Shown here one piece after another: positions 1-5,107 of a DNA stretch of 5,107 nucleotides. Below the pieces are notes generated by a model. The model saw only the letters and a program-made list of their open reading frames with translations. It had not been told where the DNA came from and searched no databases. The translations under genes and the position numbers were made by a program. Each line of letters opens with the position of its first letter. Position 1 is the first letter of the stretch. Source of the DNA: Chromatiaceae bacterium (GTDB taxonomy: Bacteria > Pseudomonadota > Gammaproteobacteria > Chromatiales > Chromatiaceae); contig JAEHCY010000118.1 in the NCBI GenBank assembly GCA_016880695.1, positions 1-5,107 on the forward strand. Reading direction: 5' to 3'.

Positions 1-937
1 CCCCTTCGAGAACCGGGATCCCGAATCGTTTCTCGAATTCCTGCAACAGCGCCACCGGCATCGCCGCACCCCCCGAGACGCAAAAGCGCACCGTTCGCCA
101 GCGCTCAACCTGGGAGCGGTCCAGGCGCAAGAGCAGACTGAACATGCTCGGCACGCCGAGAAACAAGGTGGCCCCAGCCGCGACGATGGCATCCGTTACC
201 AGGACGGGATCAAACCGGGCGACTGGGATCAGGCTGAACCCGCTAAGCAATGGGGTCAGCATCCCCACCGTGGCGGCAAAGGCGTGAAACATCGGGAGAA
301 CGACCAGGATACGCTCGCCGCCTGGCCGAAGCCCGAGCGCCTGAACCACGCTGCGAGCATTGGTCGCGAGGTTGCGATGACTTAGCATGGCACCCTTCGG
401 TCGCCCCGTGGTTCCGGAGGTATAGAGGATGGCGGCCGTCGCGTCAGCGGCATCGAGGGTCACGGCAACCCGATGCGCCCCATAACCGAGGTCTTCCAAT
501 CGGCAATCGTAGGGTTCCGCCGGCTCCCCGCCGATGACGACCCCGAGCAGGGATACCTTAAGGGTATCGCGCACCCGCGCCACCCCCTCCTTCAGCGAGG
601 CGTGGTAGAAGAGAACCCTGGCCCGGGAATCGTCGAGGATAAAGGTGACCTCATGGGGATTCAGCAGCAGGTTGATCGGAACCACAGTGGCGCCGGCCTT
701 CACAATACCGAGGTAAGCCGTCGCGAACTCCGGGCAATTCGGACAATACAGGCCGACCCGGTCGCCGCGACCCACCCCCTGCTGTTGCAGCCCGGCTGCG
801 ACCCGATCGGACGCCGCGCCGAGCTGGCGGAAACTCCAATCGCCCGTAGCCTGGTGGATGGCCACGGCATCCCCCCAGCGGGAAACCGCGGCGTCAAATA
901 GCTCCGGGAGACTGGCTTCTGCCGTCAGATCCAGCAT
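1..937 (-). CDS. AMP-forming acyl-CoA synthetase/ligase (fatty-acid type), N-terminal 312 residues; 3' end beyond left edge
   Basis: This enzyme activates a carboxylic acid, probably a fatty acid, with ATP to an acyl-adenylate and then transfers the acyl group to coenzyme A. The frame is open without a stop from the ATG at 937 to base 1. The visible part is the N-terminal domain of the ANL (adenylate-forming) superfamily. It shows the phosphate-binding loop YTSGTTGRPKG at about residues 172-182, followed by the LSHRNL continuation, the aromatic-substrate-pocket motif LPMFHAFA near residues 214-221, and VSGGAAMP at 287-294. The family is usually about 500 residues or longer, so roughly the last 200 residues, including the adenylate motif with its conserved Asp and the C-terminal lid Lys, lie outside the window. 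The start has GGGA six bases upstream and lies 18 bp after the hemN stop, so it is probably cotranscribed with hemN. The family is certain; the acyl chain preference is not visible. The protein is soluble, with no signal peptide. Confidence 0.93.
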   Translation of the reverse strand, partial: MLDLTAEASLPELFDAAVSRWGDAVAIHQATGDWSFRQLGAASDRVAAGLQQQGVGRGDRVGLYCPNCPEFATAYLGIVKAGATVVPINLLLNPHEVTFILDDSRARVLFYHASLKEGVARVRDTLKVSLLGVVIGGEPAEPYDCRLEDLGYGAHRVAVTLDAADATAAILYTSGTTGRPKGAMLSHRNLATNARSVVQALGLRPGGERILVVLPMFHAFAATVGMLTPLLSGFSLIPVARFDPVLVTDAIVAAGATLFLGVPSMFSLLLRLDRSQVERWRTVRFCVSGGAAMPVALLQEFEKRFGIPVLEG

Positions 938-955
938 CGTCTGTCCCGGCGCCGA

Positions 956-2341
956 TCAGATCACCTTCGAGAAGCTGCCCTGGGACTGCTTCGAGGTCAG
1001 GTACCGATCGAAGCACATGCAGATGTTGCGGATCAACAGCCTGCCCTTCGGCAGCACCTGGAAGCCCGAATCCTCGAGCTTCAGCAAGCCATCCGCAGCC
1101 ATGTCCGCGAGGCGCGCCAGCTCGCCGGCGAAGTAGGCGTGAAAATCGATACCCCAGGCCGCCTCCAGCGAGCGGAAATCCAAGATAAAGTGCGAGATGG
1201 TCCGGGTGATGACATCGCGCCGGATCTCGTCGTCACGGTCGAGCTCGATACCACGAAAAACCGCCAGCCGTCCTGCGTCGATCCTCGCGTAATATTCGTC
1301 CAGTCCCCGGAGGTTTTGGGCGTAGGTGTTGGCCACCTTACCGATGGAGGTCACACCGATCCCGATGAGGTCGCACTCGGCGTGGGTGGAGTAGCCCTGG
1401 AAATTGCGGTAGAGGGTACCGTTGCGCTGGGCCTGCGCCAGCTCGTCGTTGGGCCGCGCGAAATGGTCCATACCGATGTAGACGTAGCCGGCGGAGGTCA
1501 GCCGATCGATGGTCGCCTGCAGAATGTCGAGCTTCTCCTGGGGGGGTGGAAGCTCCTCCACACTGATGCGGCGTTGGGGCTTGAAACGCTCCGGCAGGTG
1601 GGCGTAGTTGAACACCGACAGGCGGTCGGGCGCGAAACGCAGGATTTTATCCAGAGTTTGGGTAAAGCTTAGCGCCGTCTGCAATGGAAGCCCGTAGATC
1701 AGGTCGATGCTGATGGAGCGAAAGCCCGCCCCGCGGGCCGCCTCGAGCACCGCAAGGGTCTCCGCCTCGCTCTGGATGCGGTTGACGGCACGCTGCACCT
1801 GCGGGTCGAAGTCCTGTACCCCCAGACTCATGCGGTTGAACCCGAGCTCGCGCAGAAGGCGGACGCTGTCCCCATCCGTCTCACGGGGATCGATCTCGAT
1901 CGAGTACTCGCCCACCTCGTCCGGGGCCAGCCGGAAATGCCGGCGGGTTGCCTCCATCAAACCGATCATCTGGTCTTGGCTGATAAAGGTGGGCGTGCCC
2001 CCGCCCCAATGCAGTTGCTCAACCTGCCGGCCGCTGGCGAACAGGGCCGACTGCATCGCCAGCTCTTGGTGCACCCGCTGCAGGTAGGGCTCCGCCAGGG
2101 TGCGATCCTTGGTCGCGATCTTGTTGCAGGCACAGTAGAAACAGACCGTATCGCAGAAAGGGATGTGAAAATAGATCGACAGCGGACGGCTACTTGCATT
2201 GCTGCGGGCGCAGGCCTGACGGTATTCGGCCTCCCCAAAACCGGCGTTAAACTCCACCGCCGTGGGATAGGAGGTGTAGCGGGGTCCGCTTTGGTCGTAG
2301 CGCTGGATCAGACCCTGGTCGAAGACGATGGATTGGTCCAT
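956..2341 (-). CDS. hemN: Oxygen-independent coproporphyrinogen III oxidase (radical SAM)
   Basis: HemN catalyses the oxygen-independent decarboxylation of coproporphyrinogen III to protoporphyrinogen IX in haem (and, where present, bacteriochlorophyll) synthesis. It acts in the cytoplasm and uses a 4Fe-4S cluster and two S-adenosylmethionines. The 461 residues compare with 457 in E. coli HemN. The N-terminal SGPRYTSYPTAVEF (about 18-31) is diagnostic of true HemN. The radical-SAM cluster cysteines are C63, C67 and C70, followed by C72, which is also conserved in HemN, with Y57 just before. GGGTP at 113-117 contacts SAM, and IEIDPRE at 148-154, SIDLIYGLP at 211-219 and MDHFARP at 291-297 follow. 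The C-terminal HemN domain contains GRLLIRNICMCFDRYL (433-448) and ends in FSKVI, close to the E. coli end. These features separate it from the HemW/HutW-like paralogues. The ATG at 2341 matches the family start, though its ribosome binding site is weak. It lies 54 bp after the small gene and 18 bp before the acyl-CoA ligase. No FNR-like palindrome is visible just upstream. Confidence 0.97.
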   Translation of the reverse strand: MDQSIVFDQGLIQRYDQSGPRYTSYPTAVEFNAGFGEAEYRQACARSNASSRPLSIYFHIPFCDTVCFYCACNKIATKDRTLAEPYLQRVHQELAMQSALFASGRQVEQLHWGGGTPTFISQDQMIGLMEATRRHFRLAPDEVGEYSIEIDPRETDGDSVRLLRELGFNRMSLGVQDFDPQVQRAVNRIQSEAETLAVLEAARGAGFRSISIDLIYGLPLQTALSFTQTLDKILRFAPDRLSVFNYAHLPERFKPQRRISVEELPPPQEKLDILQATIDRLTSAGYVYIGMDHFARPNDELAQAQRNGTLYRNFQGYSTHAECDLIGIGVTSIGKVANTYAQNLRGLDEYYARIDAGRLAVFRGIELDRDDEIRRDVITRTISHFILDFRSLEAAWGIDFHAYFAGELARLADMAADGLLKLEDSGFQVLPKGRLLIRNICMCFDRYLTSKQSQGSFSKVI

Positions 2342-2395
2342 GGGATAGCTACCCGTCGATGTGCAGGTGGTCAGTCGAAGCGCAACCCGTTAGCG

Positions 2396-2716
2396 TTAGC
2401 CTTCGCCCTCGACCTCAATCCCCTTGCGGTGGGTTTCGTTGATCTGCTTGAGCAGGCTATGAAACGGGATCTCGTCGGCGTGCCGCGAAAGCAGGTCCAT
2501 GTACGGCAGGTCCTCGCGGCCGAAGTGATAGGTGCCCACCTTCATCGCCGCATAGACCGCCTTGACCGATTCCTCCAACGGATCTAGAAAGGCAGGAAAC
2601 TTGTTCATGTCCTCCAGCTCGTACTCGAGGCACTCGCGCAGATCCTCCACCTCGAAGACGGCCTGCTTGACCCATTCGACATACTCATCCGGCGACCTGG
2701 CCCGTCTCAATGTCAT
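2396..2716 (-). CDS. Uncharacterised small acidic protein between prmB and hemN
   Basis: I do not recognise a named family. The 106-residue protein is strongly acidic (23 Asp/Glu against 13 Arg/Lys) and looks helical, with no signal peptide or membrane segment. Four histidines (64, 79, 86, 96) and one cysteine (C29) do not form a metal motif I can name. The segment from about residue 61 to 90, GTYHFGREDLPYMDLL and onward, has the mixed conserved-looking composition of a folded protein. It is real rather than a shadow frame: it fills the gap between prmB and hemN in the same direction and has its own ribosome binding site. The ATG at 2716 is preferred because GAGGG (2724-2728) lies seven bases upstream. 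The alternatives are an ATG at 2722, two codons earlier and too close to that site, and a GTG at 2749 giving 117 residues and overlapping the prmB end by 23 bp. Translational coupling to prmB is likely. Confidence 0.8.
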   Translation of the reverse strand: MTLRRARSPDEYVEWVKQAVFEVEDLRECLEYELEDMNKFPAFLDPLEESVKAVYAAMKVGTYHFGREDLPYMDLLSRHADEIPFHSLLKQINETHRKGIEVEGEG

Positions 2717-2723
2717 CCCCATA

Positions 2724-2728
2724 CCCTC
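2724..2728 (-). promoter_or_regulatory. Ribosome binding site deciding the start of the small gene
   Basis: On the minus strand GAGGG lies seven bases before the ATG at 2716. Its first two bases are the last two of the prmB stop codon TGA (2727-2729). This favours the 106-residue start over the upstream GTG at 2749, and implies that ribosomes finishing prmB can reinitiate directly on the next gene. Confidence 0.6.
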
Positions 2729-3635
2729 AGTCACGAAAAAGATCTTCACAGTCCTGCAACTGCCGGGCAGTCAGCAGAAAAACCCCCTCGCCGCCCCGCT
2801 CGAAGCAGAGCCACAAGAAAGGCACCCCTGGAAACGCCTCTTCGAGCGCCGCTGCACTACTGCCGACTTCAACGATAAGGACACCCTCGGGGTTGAGGTG
2901 CTGGCGCGCATCCCGCAGGATCCGCTGAACGAAGTCCAGCCCAGAAACCCCTCCATCCAAGCCGAGGCGCGGCTCCCACGCGTACTCCCTTGGCAGGGCG
3001 GCGAGCTCCACCACGCTGACATAGGGCGGATTGCTGACGATGATATCGTAGCGCTGATCTCCGAGCGCCTCGAACAGATCCGAGTGGATCGGCCGCACCC
3101 GCTGCTCCAGGCCATGGTGCTCGATGTTCTCCTGGGCCACGGCTAGGGCCGCCTCGGAGATGTCCGCCAGATCCACCATCGCCCCGGGCAGATGGATTGC
3201 TGCCGCAATGCCGATGCAGCCGCTACCGGTGCAGAGATCCAGGATGCTGGTCACCCCTTCGGGATCGACCCAGGGCTCGAAACGGGCCTCGATCAGCTCT
3301 GCAATCGGCGAACGGGGCACCAGCACGTCGTCGTTTACGTAAAACTCCAGGCCAGCAAACCAGGCACGATGGGTCAGATAGGCGGCGGGTATGCGCTCCT
3401 CGATGCGACGTCGCAGGAGCGCAACCACCTCGTCGCGCTCCATCGTGGTGAGCCGGCTGTCCAGGTAGACATCGGGTAACCGAGGCTGAAGGCACAGGAC
3501 ATGCAGCACCAACTGCGCGGCCTCGTCGAGGGCATTACTGGTCCCGTGCCCGAACCAGAGCCCCGCGGCGTTGAACCGGCTCGCCCCCCAGCGGATGAAA
3601 TCACGGATCGTGAGCAGCTCTTGTGGCCTATCCAA
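2727..3635 (-). CDS. prmB: 50S ribosomal protein uL3 glutamine N5-methyltransferase
   Basis: PrmB methylates a glutamine of ribosomal protein uL3 (L3) with S-adenosylmethionine during 50S assembly in the cytoplasm. The 302 residues compare with about 310 in E. coli. The N-terminal substrate-recognition domain carries TIRDFIRWGASRFNAAGLWFGHG (starting at residue 9), whose FGHGT pattern distinguishes PrmB from the release-factor enzyme PrmC. VLVPRSPIAELI follows at 104-115. The class I methyltransferase fold shows the SAM loop LDLCTGSGCIGIA (132-144) and the catalytic SNPPY (201-205) that orients the glutamine side chain. The C-terminal GGEGVFLLT matches the family end. The start must be the TTG at 3635: the only upstream in-frame codons run back to a TGA at 3678-3680 with no ATG, GTG or TTG between, and the next in-frame ATG would remove the N-terminal motif. 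A CGGGGT stretch six bases upstream may serve as ribosome binding site. It is the first gene of the minus-strand cluster and has an ISAs1 element 123 bp upstream. Confidence 0.95.
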   Translation of the reverse strand: MDRPQELLTIRDFIRWGASRFNAAGLWFGHGTSNALDEAAQLVLHVLCLQPRLPDVYLDSRLTTMERDEVVALLRRRIEERIPAAYLTHRAWFAGLEFYVNDDVLVPRSPIAELIEARFEPWVDPEGVTSILDLCTGSGCIGIAAAIHLPGAMVDLADISEAALAVAQENIEHHGLEQRVRPIHSDLFEALGDQRYDIIVSNPPYVSVVELAALPREYAWEPRLGLDGGVSGLDFVQRILRDARQHLNPEGVLIVEVGSSAAALEEAFPGVPFLWLCFERGGEGVFLLTARQLQDCEDLFRD

Positions 3636-3758
3636 CCCTGCACCCCGATAGCGGTAAACCCAGCGACCGGCGCCAACTCATGGACCAGTCGCAAACGCCC
3701 TGCGGCGTGAAAGCTTAGCACGGCATTACCCAGCGGTGGTTCCGATTGCGCCCGAGCA
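3636..3758. other. Non-coding gap between prmB and the insertion sequence
   Basis: These 123 bp are all that separates prmB from the end of the ISAs1 element. I see no convincing sigma-70 promoter towards prmB, no clear terminator hairpin and no tRNA. A minus-strand frame is open through here (residues such as LGNAVLSFHAAGRLRLVHELAP), but it runs on out of frame inside prmB to about 3374, so it is not supported as a gene. It could contain the tail of a gene lost at the insertion-sequence junction. Confidence 0.4.
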
Positions 3759-3777
3759 CAGGGCGAGCGCGTATAAA
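3759..3777. repeat. Terminal inverted repeat of the ISAs1 element, transposase 3' side
   Basis: The 19-bp end CAGGGCGAGCGCGTATAAA matches the repeat at 4952-4970 in inverted orientation at 18 of 19 positions; the mismatch is at position 14 (T here, C in the partner). Identity stops after base 19. The transposase stop codon begins at the very next base (3778-3780). Confidence 0.95.
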
Positions 3778-4893
3778 TCACTCGTCGAACACCACCTTGG
3801 CGCGGTAGTCGTCGTTCCATGCGGCCTTGCGGCGTTTCTGTGAGAGGCGCAATTTGGAGGGTTCTTGTTCGAACAGGTTCATGGACAGGTGACGGATGGT
3901 GGTCATGATCGCCGGGGCGTTGCCTTTGCGGATGCGGCTGGCGTCCTCGCCAAAGATCACGTCGAGTCGCCAATGCAGGCGGTTTTCCACCCCCCAGTGA
4001 CCGCGCACCGCGTTGGCGAAGCGCTTGGCCTGGGCTGGGATGGAGTTGATGAAGTAGCGCCGCTCCACCGTCTCGGTGGTGCCGATGGTGCAGTGGCGCT
4101 CGATCATGCCGATGCTGCGCAGGCCGGCCCACAGGGGGTTGTCAGGCAGCGTGCGCAAGTCCTCGGTGATCCAGTAGCGGCGTACCTCCAGGCGTCCATG
4201 GTCCTTGTCGATCTCCTCGTGAAAGTCATGAGTCACCGCAGCGAAGTCCCCGGCCGCCGCCACCTCGAAGCAGTCCTCGACGCTCTCCTGCAAGGCGCTC
4301 TGGTTGCCCTTGAGGCCGAGCACGTAGTCGCCCCCTTGGGTGATGATCTGCGCGGCGATGGTGCGCTGACAGCCCATCGCATCGATGGTGACGATGCAAT
4401 CTTTAAGTTCCAGCAGTTCCAGCAGCTTGGGGATGGCGGTGATCTCGTTGGATTTTTCCTCCGTGGCCTCCTGCCCCAACACCAGGCGGTTGCTGCACGC
4501 CCAGGCGCTGACCATGTGCAGCGCCGAGCGTCCTCGACGCCGATCCCGCGAGCCGCGTGCGCTCTTGCCGTCCACGGCGATGACTTCCCCGCCCGTAGCG
4601 GTGGCAACCGCTTGTGTCCAACTGCGGAAACACTCGCCGAACCCCCTCGGGGTCAGGCGCGAGACCACGTTAGCAACGCAGTCATGCGAGGGCACGCTGT
4701 TGTCGAACCGCCCAAACTTGCGCAACCAGTCGAGTTTCGCGTGACCGAACTCCTCGATCGCTTCCCAGCCATGCGCGCCGCTGACGACCGCGCACACCGT
4801 CAACAACACGATATCGAGCAGGGCGTGGCGTTGGTTCCGCTCGATCCGCGGGTCTTCAAGTGAGGCAAAATGCTCAAGCAGACTGGCAGACAT
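3778..4893 (-). CDS. ISAs1-family DDE transposase, intact
   Basis: The transposase cuts and joins the ends of its own element. Its 371 residues are uninterrupted and of normal length for the family. The N-terminal domain begins MSASLLEHFASLEDPR and includes the typical HALLDIVLLTVCAVVSGA (about 23-40) and GWEAIEEFG (42-50). The catalytic core shows VIAVDGKSARGS (104-115), IVTIDAMGCQ (167-176) and GHWGVENRLHW (298-308). D108, D171 and E303 are the likely DDE metal-binding residues. LDVIFGEDASRIRKGNAP (310-327) follows, as is usual in this family. The ATG at 4893 has AGGAG six bases upstream. A 332-residue frame lies antisense to it and is a shadow. Transcription runs towards prmB with no visible terminator, so read-through into the prmB-hemN cluster is possible. 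Whether the element is still active cannot be told from the sequence, but nothing in the gene is broken. Confidence 0.95.
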   Translation of the reverse strand: MSASLLEHFASLEDPRIERNQRHALLDIVLLTVCAVVSGAHGWEAIEEFGHAKLDWLRKFGRFDNSVPSHDCVANVVSRLTPRGFGECFRSWTQAVATATGGEVIAVDGKSARGSRDRRRGRSALHMVSAWACSNRLVLGQEATEEKSNEITAIPKLLELLELKDCIVTIDAMGCQRTIAAQIITQGGDYVLGLKGNQSALQESVEDCFEVAAAGDFAAVTHDFHEEIDKDHGRLEVRRYWITEDLRTLPDNPLWAGLRSIGMIERHCTIGTTETVERRYFINSIPAQAKRFANAVRGHWGVENRLHWRLDVIFGEDASRIRKGNAPAIMTTIRHLSMNLFEQEPSKLRLSQKRRKAAWNDDYRAKVVFDE

Positions 4894-4917
4894 GAGAAAC
4901 TCCTAACAAGGTTTCTC
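4894..4917 (-). promoter_or_regulatory. Hairpin overlapping the transposase ribosome binding site
   Basis: Just before the transposase ATG, GAGAAAC (4894-4900) and GTTTCTC (4911-4917) form a perfect 7-bp inverted repeat around a 10-base loop. In the mRNA the 3' arm directly abuts the AUG. The Shine-Dalgarno AGGAG (4900-4904) sits at the loop-stem boundary, with four bases in the loop and the last in the stem. This could limit translation of the transposase. The pairing is seen in the sequence; the function is inferred. Confidence 0.5.
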
Positions 4918-4951
4918 TCAATCTTGCCGTAACTCACCGCCGAAATGGAAG

Positions 4952-4970
4952 TTTATGCGCGCTCGCCCTG
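4952..4970. repeat. Terminal inverted repeat of the ISAs1 element, transposase 5' side
   Basis: TTTATGCGCGCTCGCCCTG is the inverted partner of 3759-3777 with one mismatch. It lies 58 bp upstream of the transposase ATG, so the transposase promoter must lie within or overlap this end. I see no strong -35/-10 pair. The base after it (4971) starts the broken IS110-family gene. Confidence 0.95.
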
Positions 4971-5107
4971 CCACAGCGGTTTGACCGCGCCAAAGCCGCT
5001 GCGGCCTTCGCTGGGCTCGATCCCCACCAACATCAGTCAGGTAGCAGCGTGCGGGGCAAACCCCGCTTGTCCAAGGTCGGCCATGCCCTGCTGCGCAAGG
5101 CCCTCTA
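4971..5107 (+). pseudogene. 5'-truncated IS110-family (IS1111-like) transposase fragment; continues beyond right edge
   Basis: The plus-strand frame beginning with CCA at 4971 encodes PQRFDRAKAAAAFAGLDP, then HQHQSGSSVRGKPRLSKVG (from about 5025), then HALLRKALY at the window edge. This is the C-terminal serine-containing domain (the IS116/IS110/IS902 type) of IS110-family transposases. The motif around the serines in HQSGSS (5031-5048), where the catalytic serine is expected, is present. The N-terminal RuvC-like DEDD domain, some 200 or more residues, is missing. The frame runs back into the ISAs1 end and meets a stop at 4893-4895, with no ATG, GTG or TTG between, so the fragment has no start of its own. 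The RGKPRLSK wording resembles the IS1111 subgroup, an assignment made from memory of the family. The fragment should be inactive unless the gene is supplied elsewhere. Confidence 0.85.

Larger units (their letters stand above)
3759..4970 (-). mobile_element. Complete ISAs1-family insertion sequence, 1212 bp
   Basis: The element is bounded by a 19-bp inverted repeat with one mismatch. The outer end reads CAGGGCGAGCGCGTATAAA at 3759-3777, and its partner at 4952-4970 reads, as reverse complement, CAGGGCGAGCGCGCATAAA. It encloses one intact transposase gene whose stop codon abuts the left repeat. The family assignment rests on the transposase. A single transposase gene and a size near 1.2 kb are usual for ISAs1 members. 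The immediate flanks (ending CGCCCGAGCA on the left, starting CCACAGCGGT on the right) share no direct repeat, although the family normally makes a short duplication of about 8-10 bp. The right flank lies inside a broken IS110-family transposase gene. Confidence 0.93.

Noticed and set aside
250..901. Plus-strand and minus-strand frames inside the acyl-CoA ligase region
   Set aside because: The minus-strand frame from 937 to base 1 is open for 312 codons and carries the adenylate-forming motifs, so the others are shadows.
1139..1672. Plus-strand open frame opposite hemN
   Set aside because: Antisense shadow of hemN, which is supported along its whole length by family motifs.
1886..1905. Palindrome-like GATCGATCTCGATCGA stretch within hemN
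   Set aside because: It encodes part of the conserved IEIDPRE segment; the symmetry follows from the Glu/Ile/Asp codons and needs no regulatory explanation.
2385..2400. Short tandem TTAGCG-like repeat at the end of the small gene
   Set aside because: Two copies of six bases only, partly overlapping the stop codon; easily due to chance.
2562..3146. Plus-strand open frame opposite prmB and the small gene
   Set aside because: It lies antisense to two genes in a consistent minus-strand operon and has no recognisable motif.
3374..4132. Minus-strand open frame of 252 codons spanning the transposase end, the gap and the prmB start
   Set aside because: It overlaps two well-supported genes in another frame on the same strand. 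The middle part (about 3636-3758) could be the tail of a lost gene, but I could not recognise it and the frame does not stop before prmB.
3865..4863. Plus-strand open frame of 332 codons opposite the transposase
   Set aside because: It is antisense to an intact, motif-complete transposase, and its composition (rich in Ala, Val, Gly, Asp, His, Leu without motifs) is what GC-rich antisense frames produce. No ribosome binding site of note.
4975..5003. CAGCGG / CCGCTG inverted repeat beside the ISAs1 end
   Set aside because: It falls within the coding frame of the IS110-family fragment (QRFD ... AAA), so the symmetry is most simply a coding coincidence and not an attachment site.

Overview
The window is GC-rich bacterial chromosome, most likely from a gammaproteobacterium. 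This rests on close matches, from memory, of two predicted proteins to Escherichia coli PrmB and HemN along their whole lengths. The genus cannot be fixed from the sequence. Two different insertion-sequence families in one place suggest a genome rich in mobile elements.

Layout from right to left, following transcription on the minus strand. At 3759-4970 lies a complete ISAs1-family insertion sequence of 1212 bp. It has 19-bp terminal inverted repeats and an intact 371-residue DDE transposase on the minus strand. After a 123-bp gap comes a tight minus-strand cluster: prmB (ribosomal protein uL3 glutamine methyltransferase), a small acidic protein of unknown function, hemN (oxygen-independent coproporphyrinogen III oxidase), and the N-terminal 312 residues of an AMP-forming acyl-CoA ligase that runs off the left edge. 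The spacings are a few bases (prmB to small gene), 54 bp and 18 bp, so the four genes are probably one operon. Their products do not form one obvious pathway: translation-factor modification, anaerobic haem synthesis and acyl activation.

Right of the insertion sequence, 4971-5107 on the plus strand encodes the C-terminal part of an IS110-family (IS1111-like) transposase. It is cut off exactly at the inverted repeat of the ISAs1 element. The two flanks of the ISAs1 element show no target-site duplication, and the missing half of the IS110 gene is not on the other side. The junction therefore looks like the product of a deletion or recombination, not a simple insertion.

Nothing in the window looks like a new defence, metabolic or mobile system. 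The points worth a second look are the IS-on-IS junction, a hairpin overlapping the transposase ribosome binding site, the orientation of the insertion sequence directly upstream of the prmB-hemN operon, and the unknown small protein.
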